DNA of 8,851 bases from Candidatus Bathyarchaeota archaeon (lineage in GTDB: Archaea > Thermoproteota > Bathyarchaeia > Bathyarchaeales > DTEX01). Each line of letters begins with the position of its first letter. Within the stretch, counting starts at the first letter, position 1. A program made the position numbers and the translations under genes. The notes under the pieces were generated by a model. The model searched no databases and was not told where the DNA came from. It saw only the letters and a list, made by a program, of their open reading frames with translations. The stretch covers positions 1 to 8,851 of the forward strand of contig JAGGZB010000088.1 of NCBI GenBank assembly GCA_021162225.1, given 5' to 3'. This document shows, in pieces, positions 1 through 6,240 of the stretch.

Positions 1-2
1 AA

Positions 3-392
3 GCTGATGAGATAGATCATGACGTCATGATTCTGGACGCGGCGGCGGGGATAGGCTGTCCAGTAATAGCCTCGGTGACCAACTGTGACTATGCAGTCCT
101 CGTAACCGAGCCTACCCCGAGTGCATTCTCAGACCTAGAAAGAATATTAGAGATCGTGGATCACTTCAAGGTTCCATACGGGGTCGTTGTTAATAAGTGG
201 GATGTGAATCCTCCAGTCTCGGAGAAGATAATATCGTGGAGCGGAGATAGGTTTCTTGGGAGAATCTCATATGACAGAGAAGTTGTCAACTCGATAGTAG
301 CGCTTAGGCCAGTGCTCGCCTCGGAGAGTAAAGTGAAAAACGAAATCATATCGGTTTACGAGAAGATTCGAAACTTGCTACTCGAACAGTGA
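3..392 (+). CDS. MinD/Mrp-like P-loop ATPase, C-terminal part (5' end outside window)
   Basis: The reading frame is open from the first bases of the window, so the gene starts upstream; about 129 residues are visible. The segment DHDVMILDAAAGIGCPVIAS has the hydrophobic strand, Asp and glycine-rich turn of the switch II/Walker A-prime region in MinD/ParA ATPases. LVTEPTPSAFSDLER and the base-recognition motif NKWD follow in the usual order. The wording TEPTPS and GCPV is typical of archaeal MinD-like ATPases that carry an inserted 4Fe-4S ferredoxin domain; in that subfamily the insert and the Walker A would lie upstream, so neither is seen here. Proteins of this group are thought to help iron-sulfur cluster carriage or metal-cofactor assembly, but the substrate cannot be told from this part. 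A T5 run (410-414) after the TGA stop may end the transcript. Confidence 0.85.
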   Translation, partial: ADEIDHDVMILDAAAGIGCPVIASVTNCDYAVLVTEPTPSAFSDLERILEIVDHFKVPYGVVVNKWDVNPPVSEKIISWSGDRFLGRISYDREVVNSIVALRPVLASESKVKNEIISVYEKIRNLLLEQ

Positions 393-430
393 AAAAGGAT
401 AGCTTGGCGGTTTTTAGAAAAAATAAAGGT

Positions 431-437
431 TAAATAG
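431..437 (+). promoter_or_regulatory. Putative TATA box of the metal ABC operon
   Basis: TAAATAG, preceded by GGT, is an A/T-rich box in the gap between the MinD-like gene and the metal-binding protein gene. By archaeal spacing it would start transcription near 460, just before a strong purine run (AGGGGGG, 467-473). Position and composition only; no mapped start. Confidence 0.4.
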
Positions 438-466
438 GACTCTCGGGTTTTCATATCCTGCCATTT

Positions 467-473
467 AGGGGGG
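467..473 (+). promoter_or_regulatory. Strong Shine-Dalgarno-like run without a nearby canonical start codon
   Basis: AGGGGGG is the only good ribosome-binding-like run ahead of the substrate-binding protein gene, but it lies 45 nt before the first in-frame ATG (519). The frame between is open and holds no ATG, GTG or TTG. The codon at the usual distance is ATA (483), with CTG at 489. This suggests a non-canonical start or a lost start codon. Confidence 0.4.
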
Positions 474-518
474 ATAAAATACATAGCTCTGGAAAATTTT
501 AAGCCCCTCATACTTAGC

Positions 519-1358
519 ATGGCGGTGATCTTCGCCTCGCTATTTCTAGTGGGATCTTTTCATCAGCCCATATTTTCTCGGGAAGGCAGAGGCAAGCTGA
601 AGGTTGTCGTAACGATTCTTCCGCAAGCGGAGTTCGTTGAGAAAGTAGGCGGCAACATGGTCAAAGTGATGGTGATGGTTCCGCCTGGGGCAAATCCACA
701 TACATATGAGCCCACTCCAAAGCAGCTTATCGAGGTTAGCGAGGCAGACATATATTTCCAGGTTGGCTCGGGAATAGATTTTGAACGCTCCTTCATGAGG
801 AAGATTATTGAGGTCAACAGTCGCATGCTCGTCGTGAACTGCTCTGAGGGAATCAAAATAGTTAATGGAGACCCGCATGTCTGGCTTTCTCCAAGAAACG
901 CTGAGATCATGGTTAGAAATATTTACAGAGGATTAGCCGCGGCGGATCCGAAGAATGAAGAGTACTACCGCAGAAACATGGAGGCTTACATAGATGAGCT
1001 AAGGGAGCTCGATGCGGAGATAAGGAATATTCTTGGAAACTTGTCGATCAGACGCTTCATGGTTTATCATCCAGCTTGGAGATACTTCGCGAGGGAGTAT
1101 AATCTCACGCAGATACCTGTCGAAAAGGAAGGAAAGGAACCGACAGCGCGGGGAATGATAGCTCTCGTAAACCAGGCTAGGAGACTCGGCGTGAAGGTTA
1201 TATTTGCTTCTCCGGAGTTTGACAGAAAGAAGGCTGAAGCCATAGCTGAGAGCTTCGGGGGCAGAATCATATTTGTAGATCCATTAGCTAAAGATTACGT
1301 GGAAAATCTTAGAGAAGTCGCGTTTAAGATTGCTTGGAGCTTGAGCAGGAATGAATGA
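519..1358 (+). CDS. znuA: Zinc/manganese ABC transporter substrate-binding protein (ZnuA/TroA family)
   Basis: This is the extracytoplasmic binding protein of a cluster A-I metal importer; it catches Zn2+ or Mn2+ outside the membrane and delivers it to the permease. The 279 residues start with a hydrophobic export segment (about 2-19) and then the family fold. The expected metal ligands are His61 in ANPHTYEPT, His120 in GDPHVWLSP, His184 in VYHPAWRYF and Asp254 in FVDPL. A third-site His, where many Mn-specific members have Glu, favours zinc. The His-rich loop seen in some ZnuA proteins is absent, and there is no lipobox Cys. The ATG at 519 is the first canonical start, but it has no ribosome binding site and gives a signal peptide with no basic n-region. 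The open frame continues upstream (LENFKPLILS), which would complete a signal peptide, so the true start is probably near 483-489. The stop overlaps the ATPase start by 8 nt. Confidence 0.9.
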   Translation: MAVIFASLFLVGSFHQPIFSREGRGKLKVVVTILPQAEFVEKVGGNMVKVMVMVPPGANPHTYEPTPKQLIEVSEADIYFQVGSGIDFERSFMRKIIEVNSRMLVVNCSEGIKIVNGDPHVWLSPRNAEIMVRNIYRGLAAADPKNEEYYRRNMEAYIDELRELDAEIRNILGNLSIRRFMVYHPAWRYFAREYNLTQIPVEKEGKEPTARGMIALVNQARRLGVKVIFASPEFDRKKAEAIAESFGGRIIFVDPLAKDYVENLREVAFKIAWSLSRNE

Positions 1359-2112
1359 AGTCATAAGACTAGAGGATGTATGGGTCAGGTATGGAGATAT
1401 CGTTGTATTGGAGGGAATAAATCTCTCCGTTTATGAGCATGACTTTCTGGGGATAATTGGGCCGAACGGCGGCGGAAAGACTACGCTTCTGAAGGTGATA
1501 CTCGGCTTAGTTAAGCCAGTGCGCGGCAGGGTTACCGTGCTTGGAGACACTCCGGAGAGGAGTAGGAGATTCGTTGGATATGTCCCGCAAATAACACTAT
1601 TTGATAGAGAGTTCCCCGCAACGGTTCTTGACGTCGTCTTGATGGGAAGACTCGGCCGAAAGGGCATTCTAGGAAAATATGGAAAAGAAGACTTGAAGGT
1701 TGCGTATGATGCGCTTGAATCGGTGGAGATGCTTGAGCTGAAGGATAGGCGGATTGGAGAGCTCTCCGGAGGGCAGCTCCAGAGGGTTCTGCTGGCTAGG
1801 GCCCTCGTTGCAAATCCGAAGATCTTGCTTCTTGACGAACCCACGGCAAGCGTGGATGAGCCGACCAAGACAAACCTGTACAAGCTGCTGAAGAAGATGA
1901 ATGATAAAGTTACGATACTTCTGGTCTCTCATGACATGGGCGTCATCTCATCATATGTTGAAAAGATAGCATGTCTCAATAGGAAACTCTTCTATCATGG
2001 TTCTCCGGAGATGGAGGGCGAAGCCGTAGAGGAAACCTATCAGTGCCCAATCTATCTTATAGCACATGGCTTCCCTCATAGGGTTCTTAAGAAGCATAAG
2101 AGGGGCAAATGA
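1351..2112 (+). CDS. znuC: Zinc/manganese ABC transporter ATP-binding protein
   Basis: Cytoplasmic ATPase that drives the metal importer. All ABC motifs are present in its 253 residues: Walker A GPNGGGKTT (37-45), Q-loop Gln80, signature LSGGQ (138-142), Walker B ILLLDEPT (158-165) and the switch His194 in LLVSHD. The C-terminal tail CPIYLIAHGFPHRVLKKH (232-249) carries Cys and several His residues and is typical of metal-type (ZnuC/TroB/MntB) ATPases rather than other ABC proteins. It begins at ATG 1351 inside the end of the binding-protein gene (a second in-frame ATG is absent nearby) and ends in an ATGA overlap with the permease gene, so the three genes are almost surely co-transcribed and translationally coupled. 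The naming as zinc rather than manganese rests on the partner's ligands. Confidence 0.93.
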   Translation: MNEVIRLEDVWVRYGDIVVLEGINLSVYEHDFLGIIGPNGGGKTTLLKVILGLVKPVRGRVTVLGDTPERSRRFVGYVPQITLFDREFPATVLDVVLMGRLGRKGILGKYGKEDLKVAYDALESVEMLELKDRRIGELSGGQLQRVLLARALVANPKILLLDEPTASVDEPTKTNLYKLLKKMNDKVTILLVSHDMGVISSYVEKIACLNRKLFYHGSPEMEGEAVEETYQCPIYLIAHGFPHRVLKKHKRGK

Positions 2113-2918
2113 TCTTGTGGGAGGCTCTTCAATACGAGTTCATGAGAAACGCGTTGGCTGCGGGAATCCTGGCAAGTATAGCCTGCGGCGTAGTCGGCGC
2201 ATTAGTCGTTGTGAGGAGAATGTCGATGATGAGCGGCGGAATCTCCCATGCAGCCTTCGGCGGGATAGGACTCGGATATCTTTTAGGCTTCGAACCAATC
2301 TATGGAGCTCTAGCATTCACTATCGCCTCAGCGATGATGATGGGTTTTATCCGTGAAAGAACGGAAATAAGCGAGGACTCCGCCATCGGAATTCTATGGG
2401 TTACAGGGATGTCTCTCGGCGTGATCTTCATAGGTTTAAGCCCAGGATACGCGCCGGATTTATTCAGTTATCTCTTCGGAAGCATACTCGCAGTTCCCTC
2501 ATCTGACTTGGCGGTTATGGTCGTTTTGGACGCCGTGATCCTCACCGTCGTCTATTTTCTATATGAAGAGTTCTTAGCAGTCTCGTTTGATGAGGACTTC
2601 GCTAAGGCTTCTGGAGTGCCTACTGAACGTGTCTATCTGATACTGCTCTCCCTCGTTGCGTTGACGGTTGTGATATTAATAAGGGTTGTGGGCGTAGTTC
2701 TCGTAATAGCGATGCTCACCATTCCAGCCGCAACCGCATGGCAGTTCAGCCGCAGACTCAACGAAATAATGCTTCTGTCATCTATTCTAAGTGTGATCTT
2801 TACCATCGAGGGTCTCTGGCTCTCCTATATCTTTAACATAGCATCCGGCGCAACTATAGTCTTGGTCTCTGTAGCCACATTACTCTTAGCATCTGCACTG
2901 AAGAAAATCTTCCAATAG
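2109..2918 (+). CDS. znuB: Zinc/manganese ABC transporter permease (ABC-3 family)
   Basis: Integral membrane channel of the metal importer; 269 residues, the usual family length. Hydrophobic stretches at about 15-35, 52-80, 92-112, 118-152, 175-210, 219-242 and 247-265 agree with the seven to nine helices of ABC-3 permeases. Family landmarks seen: RRMSMMSGGISHAAFGG (36-52), ILWVTGMSLGV (95-105), PDLFSYLFGSIL (116-127), the cytoplasmic DEDFAKASGVP (161-171) that contacts the ATPase in this family, and VGVVLVIAMLTIPAATA (194-210). Its start codon overlaps the stop of the ATPase gene (ATGA), making it the last gene of the operon. About 265 nt with no gene on this strand follow. Confidence 0.93.
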   Translation: MILWEALQYEFMRNALAAGILASIACGVVGALVVVRRMSMMSGGISHAAFGGIGLGYLLGFEPIYGALAFTIASAMMMGFIRERTEISEDSAIGILWVTGMSLGVIFIGLSPGYAPDLFSYLFGSILAVPSSDLAVMVVLDAVILTVVYFLYEEFLAVSFDEDFAKASGVPTERVYLILLSLVALTVVILIRVVGVVLVIAMLTIPAATAWQFSRRLNEIMLLSSILSVIFTIEGLWLSYIFNIASGATIVLVSVATLLLASALKKIFQ

Positions 2919-3182
2919 CCACATCAACTCTTTCCACATGACAAATGATGAAATTGAGATCATTTATCCCATACACGAACATATTCCAAAGTCGGACAGG
3001 CGTGAATAAAAATCATACAAATAATGCTATAACAGTAAAAAAGATTATGTTCTACTCAAAGGAACTCCACATCTGAACAGATCTTCCTATATCTTAACCG
3101 TTTATCTAAGGATCAATCCTGAGGATTCAGAAGCTTATGTTTCCTTGAATATGGATTAAGAATAATCTGGTTGATTATGCCC
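2919..3182. other. Intergenic region between convergent genes, no gene seen
   Basis: This A/T-rich gap separates the permease gene (+) from the winged-helix gene (-). It contains only very short open frames. A 5-bp hairpin GATTA-AGAA-TAATC (about 3156-3169) and a small dyad AATCC-TGA-GGATT (about 3116-3128) are visible; either may take part in 3' end formation, but neither is followed by a clear T-run. No tRNA-like or repeat structure was found. Confidence 0.4.
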
Positions 3183-3443
3183 TTATTTAATCTCTATGAG
3201 GCTCATCGCCTCCTTGAAGTAGTTCAGTACATTTCTACCTTTCTCGGTTATCCAGTAGGTTGTTCTGTTTCCTTCTTCTTCAGCCCTTATCAACCCCTGT
3301 TCTATCATCGAGTCCAGAATCTTCATCAGAGGCTTCCAGCTGAGATTCGTCCTATACATTATCCGTGTGGGTTTATGGACTCCCTGCCGGATCGCGTTAA
3401 GTACATCAATGTAAATTTCTACGCGTGACCTTTTAGTGATCAT
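3183..3443 (-). CDS. Small archaeal winged-helix DNA-binding protein
   Basis: A probable transcription regulator of 86 residues from ATG 3443 (89 from GTG 3452). The pattern is that of the archaeal winged-helix family often seen as single-domain proteins: RSRVEIYIDVLNAIRQGVHK (helix 1), PTRIMYRTNLSWKPLMKILD (helices 2 and 3, with the conserved 'tkImy..nLsw..l' signature), SMIEQGLIRA, then the wing EEEGNRTTYWITEKGRNVLN and a final helix. I prefer ATG 3443 because a GGTG ribosome-binding sequence lies 6 nt ahead; GTG 3452 would be nearly leaderless. It is divergent from the nitroreductase gene, so it could control itself and that gene, but its ligand and target cannot be seen. No metal-binding Cys/His cluster is present, so a role in controlling the metal importer is not supported. 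Confidence 0.82.
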   Translation of the reverse strand: MITKRSRVEIYIDVLNAIRQGVHKPTRIMYRTNLSWKPLMKILDSMIEQGLIRAEEEGNRTTYWITEKGRNVLNYFKEAMSLIEIK

Positions 3444-3471
3444 TCTGGACACCGGTCAATAATTCAAAAGA

Positions 3472-3477
3472 TTTAAA
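3472..3477 (-). promoter_or_regulatory. Putative TATA box of the winged-helix gene
   Basis: TTTAAA (palindromic, inside CTTTAAATC on the minus strand) is centred about 22 nt before GTG 3452 and 31 nt before ATG 3443. That distance gives a very short or absent leader, as is common in archaea. Position-based inference. Confidence 0.4.
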
Positions 3478-3565
3478 GATAAAAAAAGATGTGCGTAGCT
3501 TTCATCCACACAAAATCTTGAAAAACACATCGATGCTTCGGAAGATGAAAAAATTCTGGGAAGCA

Positions 3566-3575
3566 CTAATATATT
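3566..3575 (+). promoter_or_regulatory. Putative TATA box of the nitroreductase operon
   Basis: CTAATATATT is centred about 37 nt before ATG 3608. It would place the transcript start near 3598, immediately ahead of the ribosome-binding-like GGTGGT (3598-3603). This supports the internal ATG 3608 as the real start and makes the upstream part of the open frame (3491-3607) non-coding. Confidence 0.5.
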
Positions 3576-3607
3576 GGATGGTGACGATAATTTATGTGGT
3601 GGTCTAC

Positions 3608-4135
3608 ATGGAATTTTACTACGTTATAAAGACGAGGAGGAGCGTTCGATCCTACAAGCCTGATCCTATCCCCGACGATGTTCTAAAGAGAGTCTTAGAC
3701 GCAGCTCGAATAGCCCCCTCAGGCTCCAATCGTCAACCTTGGAAGTTTATAGTCGTTAGGGATGAGGAGACGAAGAGGAAGCTTGTTTCAGCCTGTCACA
3801 ACCAGTCTTGGATGGCGGAGGCCCCCGTAATCATAGTTGCCTGCGCACAGGAGCTAGATTATAATAGGGGAGGATATATGGGCAAGCTGAGCGGCGTGAT
3901 GGATGCAACTATAGCCTTCACGCATCTCATATTGGCGGCTAGGGCTGAGGGGCTTGGAACATGCTGGATCGGAGCATTCGATAATGAACGCGTAAAGGAG
4001 ATACTCGGCGTCCCAGAAGGGTGGAACGTCGCCGCTCTGACTCCACTTGGATATCCAGCTGAGGGTGAAAATGCATTTAGAGAGACAACCAATCGTAAAC
4101 CGCTTGAGGAAATAGTCTCGACGGATAAGTTCTGA
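3608..4135 (+). CDS. Nitroreductase-family FMN flavoprotein
   Basis: A 175-residue NAD(P)H:FMN oxidoreductase of the nitroreductase superfamily, likely a soluble homodimer. Family motifs are in order: IKTRRSVRSYKPDPIPDD (7-24; Arg residues bind FMN phosphate), APSGSNRQPWKFIVV (36-50; Ser/Asn/Gln/Pro around the flavin), and EGLGTCWIGAFD (114-125) near the flavin ring, then LGVPEGWNVAALTPLGYPAE. The open frame begins at 3491, but the first 39 residues are unlike the family. ATG 3608 gives the normal MEFYYVIKTRRSVR start, with GGTGGT 4 nt ahead and a TATA-like box at the correct distance, so I chose it. The physiological substrate is unknown; nitroaromatic reduction is only one activity of the family. 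The DUF488 gene follows after 5 nt. Confidence 0.92.
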   Translation: MEFYYVIKTRRSVRSYKPDPIPDDVLKRVLDAARIAPSGSNRQPWKFIVVRDEETKRKLVSACHNQSWMAEAPVIIVACAQELDYNRGGYMGKLSGVMDATIAFTHLILAARAEGLGTCWIGAFDNERVKEILGVPEGWNVAALTPLGYPAEGENAFRETTNRKPLEEIVSTDKF

Positions 4136-4140
4136 GACTC

Positions 4141-4662
4141 ATGCATTTCTTCACGGTTGGACACTCGAATAGAAGCCTAGATGATCTGATAAGTCTCCTA
4201 AAGGAGTATAGCATAGAAGCACTCGTTGATGTTCGCAGATGGCCGAGCTCCAAGAGCTTCCCACACTTCAATAGAAAATGCTTAAGTGAGGCTTTGAGAA
4301 GAAACAACATAAGATATTTCTGGCTTGGAGAAGAACTCGGCGGATACATTAAGAACGGATTAGGAGAGGCATCACCTAACAAGGCTTGGAGAAGCCTCGG
4401 CTTCAGGAACTATGCAGACTATACGTTGACTGAAGAGTTTAAGAGAGGAATAAGCCGCTTGCTGAATTACGGGGAAAGATGGAGAGTTGCGTACATGTGT
4501 GCTGAGAAGTTTTACTGGAGATGCCACAGAAGGATCATCTCCGACTACCTCGTCGCTAAAGGACATCAAGTAACCCACATAATAGATCATGGAGAATCTA
4601 GAAGGCATAAGCTCACAAGATTCGCCAAAATAGTCGGGGGAAGATTGACATATCCGGCTTAA
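4141..4662 (+). CDS. DUF488 family protein
   Basis: The 173 residues match the DUF488 family across its length. Landmarks are FTVGHSNRSLDDLISLLKEY (4-23), LVDVRRWPSSKSFPHFN (28-44), YFWLGEELGG (59-68), the central CAEKFYWRCHRRIISDYLV (120-138) with Cys120, Glu122, Cys128, His129 and Arg130, and a final strand GHQVTHI. The conserved C.E....CHR block resembles a catalytic or metal-binding centre, but no activity is established for the family to my knowledge. The gene begins 5 nt after the nitroreductase stop, so the two are very probably one transcript. A T-rich tract (4684-4699) follows 21 nt after its stop. Confidence 0.9.
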   Translation: MHFFTVGHSNRSLDDLISLLKEYSIEALVDVRRWPSSKSFPHFNRKCLSEALRRNNIRYFWLGEELGGYIKNGLGEASPNKAWRSLGFRNYADYTLTEEFKRGISRLLNYGERWRVAYMCAEKFYWRCHRRIISDYLVAKGHQVTHIIDHGESRRHKLTRFAKIVGGRLTYPA

Positions 4663-4683
4663 ACAGCAGGTCTCCCATAACAA

Positions 4684-4699
4684 TTTTTTATTATTTTTA
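4684..4699 (+). terminator. T-rich tract: 3' end of DUF488 gene and/or promoter of flavodoxin gene
   Basis: TTTTTTATTATTTTTA lies 21 nt after the DUF488 stop and about 27 nt before the TTG start of the flavodoxin-like gene. Archaeal RNA polymerase ends on T-runs such as this without a strong hairpin, and the TTTATTA core could also serve as a TATA box with a start near 4711-4718. The two roles cannot be separated from sequence. Confidence 0.45.
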
Positions 4700-4725
4700 C
4701 CTCAATTTTATGCCGGTGAAAAGTT

Positions 4726-5190
4726 TTGAGGAGTAAACGCTTGTTGATAGTGTATTATTCTGGCACAGGCAACACGAGGAAGATGGCTGAGGAGATCGGT
4801 GAGGGAGCCAGAAGTGTCGGCGTCAACGTGGAGATTCTCAGAGCTGAAGAATGTAACGTCGAAGATCTAGCCAGCGCGGACGGCGTAGTCATCGGTTCAC
4901 CTACATACTTCAGCAACGTCGCCTGGCAGGTTAAGAAGCTCATAGACGGATCCATAAGTCTCTATGGAAGTCGGAGGCTGAAAGGCAAGGTTGGAGGATG
5001 CTTCACATCATCAGGAACGCGCAGAGATGGCGAAGAATGCATCCGCATGATTGAGCTGGCATTCGGATACCACCACGGAATGAGGATGATCCCCGGAATC
5101 ATAAGAGCATCCGGAGACGATGAGGAAAAAGTCTCCAGAATTTGCCGCGAATACGGAGAGAGAATAGCTAAGCGCATACTTAAGGAATAA
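4726..5190 (+). CDS. Flavodoxin-like protein
   Basis: A 154-residue flavodoxin/NAD(P)H-quinone-reductase-type fold, expected to bind FMN and carry electrons or reduce quinones. The phosphate-binding loop is YSGTGNTRKMAEEI (11-24). The flavin-ring loops are GSPTYFSNVAWQVKKLID (57-74) and CFTSSGTRRDGEE (92-104). The latter Gly/Ser-rich segments are closer to WrbA-like flavodoxins than to long-chain bacterial flavodoxins. I used TTG 4726, which has GGTG 8 nt ahead (4714-4717). TTG 4741, with GAGGAG (4728-4733) 7 nt ahead, is an equally good start and would begin directly at the first beta strand. It follows the nitroreductase and DUF488 genes on the same strand after 63 nt. Its likely redox partner is unknown; the flavin-using nitroreductase is the nearest candidate. 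Confidence 0.9.
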   Translation: MRSKRLLIVYYSGTGNTRKMAEEIGEGARSVGVNVEILRAEECNVEDLASADGVVIGSPTYFSNVAWQVKKLIDGSISLYGSRRLKGKVGGCFTSSGTRRDGEECIRMIELAFGYHHGMRMIPGIIRASGDDEEKVSRICREYGERIAKRILKE

Positions 5191-5280
5191 TTTTCCCCTT
5201 CAAGGGTCTTTTAGTCTGCTCATGAAAGATGTAAAGATTCAGGTTCTGAATAGTTCCGAATTAGGTTTTGAGAAGCCTAG

Positions 5281-5316
5281 GGAGGAGAACCATCCTCCGC
5301 CAGTCTTGCGGTTCTC
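5281..5316. other. Two mutually exclusive inverted repeats in a convergent gap
   Basis: GGAGGA (5281-5286) pairs with TCCTCC (5293-5298) across a 6-nt loop. GAGAACC (5285-5291) pairs with GGTTCTC (5310-5316) across 18 nt. The two helices share bases and cannot both form. They lie between the flavodoxin gene (+) and the end of the KaiC-like operon (-). They may aid 3' end formation for either side; no T-run follows directly. The rest of 5191-5363 holds no convincing gene. Confidence 0.35.
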
Positions 5317-5363
5317 AAGGATTGTCATATACGCATATTTTCGCGCTAAGTGGAGCAGTATGC

Positions 5364-5762
5364 CTAATGCTTTCTCTTTTTGCTATCCGCCATTCTTTTA
5401 TACGCTATCCATTTATCTCTAGCCTCCATGATGCAATAGGTGAATTCTCGGTTCTTGAATTTCTCAAAGTCAAGTTCGAGACGTGAGCATAGCCTCTCAA
5501 GTATGAATTGTTCAATAATGCAGGATCCAGACCCAAATATTCTCTCAAGCGTCTCGGTTAAAGATTCGATCTCCGCTGGCAATTGTTTCTCATCTATGTG
5601 GTGGAGAATGGCTGCAGAGGTTGTTTCCCCCAAGATCTCATTTAAGGCATCTCTTAAGCAATCGTAGAGGATACGGCTGAATTCCCTTTCGTACTTGTCT
5701 CTGCCCCGTGAAGACCTAAAATTCTTCGTGAACCGCGGAAACCCTGCTCCCTCCATACTCAT
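5364..5762 (-). CDS. Small helical protein, possible archaeal signalling output domain (NitrOD5-like)
   Basis: A 132-residue, probably all-helical soluble protein. After a basic N-terminal tail (1-30) there is a block ILYDCLRDALNEILGETTSA, HHIDEKQLPAEIESLTETLE and RIFGSGSCIIEQFILERL (31-92). Its pattern of an 'alignment of a 4-helix domain ending in IFG.Gs..iE..il..L' resembles the output domain called NitrOD5, found next to or fused with KaiC-like ATPases in Thaumarchaeota and relatives. The C-terminus (100-132) is charged and Lys-rich. Its ATG overlaps the stop of the preceding ORF (ATGA, 5759-5762), so it is translationally coupled to the KaiC-like ATPase and likely acts with it. The family match is from memory of the pattern and is tentative; no enzyme motif is seen. 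Confidence 0.68.
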   Translation of the reverse strand: MSMEGAGFPRFTKNFRSSRGRDKYEREFSRILYDCLRDALNEILGETTSAAILHHIDEKQLPAEIESLTETLERIFGSGSCIIEQFILERLCSRLELDFEKFKNREFTYCIMEARDKWIAYKRMADSKKRKH

Positions 5763-6235
5763 AGTACAGGTGTTAAAGCGGGCAATGGATATCCCTCAGA
5801 GAAGTCCGCCTCAACGAAGTAAAGGCGCGTTCTAGGCTTCCTTCCATAAAGTAGCAGGGCTCCATGCTGTCTTATTATCTTCAGATGAACATTAGCTATC
5901 GCGTTTAGGATATCTGAGAATTCATACATGTTCGGCTTAAGAATCACCATAAGCAGGTCGCCGTTCTCCCTCACAATAGAGGCTCCTGTATTAAGTATCT
6001 TCAGGGCTCCTTCTGCTCCATAATATGAAGCGATCCTATCAACTCCAACTATATGTAGGATAGGCTGCCCTGTCTTCATCTTAATACTGCATGAAGTCTT
6101 AGCGTATTTCTGGAAATCTTCCCGGAGGCTACGTCCCTCAAGTCTAACCACATGTTTTAGACGCGTTTGAGAGAGACCCTCCAGAATGCATAGCTGCACT
6201 AGATTACCTATCACATTCTCGGGAAAATCAGCCAT
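5759..6235 (-). CDS. C-terminal half of the second RecA-like domain of a KaiC/GvpD-type ATPase (separate ORF)
   Basis: These 158 residues are not a whole domain. They look like the continuation of the second domain that breaks off at the end of the upstream ORF (7188-6211). PILHIVGVDRIASYYG (58-73) sits where the Walker B strand is expected. It is followed by GALKILNTGASIVRENGDLLMVILK, the HLKI helix and the closing strands ALLLYGRKPRTRLYFVE (126-142), which is the usual order at the end of KaiC-like and GvpD-like proteins. The ORF starts at ATG 6235, 25 nt inside the upstream ORF and one frame away, with AGGA 5 nt ahead, so separate translation by coupling is possible. One extra A near 6237 would join the two as AGLKMADFPEN. 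Its stop overlaps the next gene by ATGA. It is either a true split subunit, a frameshift product or a sequence error. Confidence 0.72.
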   Translation of the reverse strand: MADFPENVIGNLVQLCILEGLSQTRLKHVVRLEGRSLREDFQKYAKTSCSIKMKTGQPILHIVGVDRIASYYGAEGALKILNTGASIVRENGDLLMVILKPNMYEFSDILNAIANVHLKIIRQHGALLLYGRKPRTRLYFVEADFSEGYPLPALTPVL

Positions 6236-6240
6236 CTTAA
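6211..6240 (-). other. Frame junction between the two KaiC-like ORFs
   Basis: The upstream ORF and the downstream ORF overlap here in different frames (-1 relation). Two mechanisms fit the bases. One is loss of a single A in TTAAG (6236-6240), since restoring it gives a smooth AGLKMADFPEN reading. The other is -1 slippage on T TTC CCG, which has the X XXY YYZ form in the upstream frame and leads exactly into the downstream frame. Independent re-initiation at ATG 6235 is a third option. Confidence 0.65.

Noticed and set aside
2066..2356. 96-residue open frame on the plus strand
   Set aside because: Arg/Ser-rich shadow frame across the ABC ATPase and permease junction, both of which are well supported.
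3183..3443. Winged-helix protein as the metal regulator of the zinc importer
   Set aside because: It is convergent with the importer operon, lies after its end, and has no Cys/His metal site; divergence from the nitroreductase is a better clue.
3491..3607. N-terminal extension of the nitroreductase frame (39 residues)
   Set aside because: The extension is unlike the family; a TATA-like box and ribosome-binding sequence inside it support ATG 3608.
5281..5330. Possible tRNA-like segment (GGTTCTCAAGG resembling a T-arm)
   Set aside because: No GTTCRA loop, no acceptor or D-arm pairing and no anticodon stem at the right distance.
5222..5486. Two overlapping small open frames on the plus strand (5222-5422 and 5268-5486)
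   Set aside because: No ribosome binding site, no recognised domain, and the 3' parts lie antisense to the 132-residue gene.
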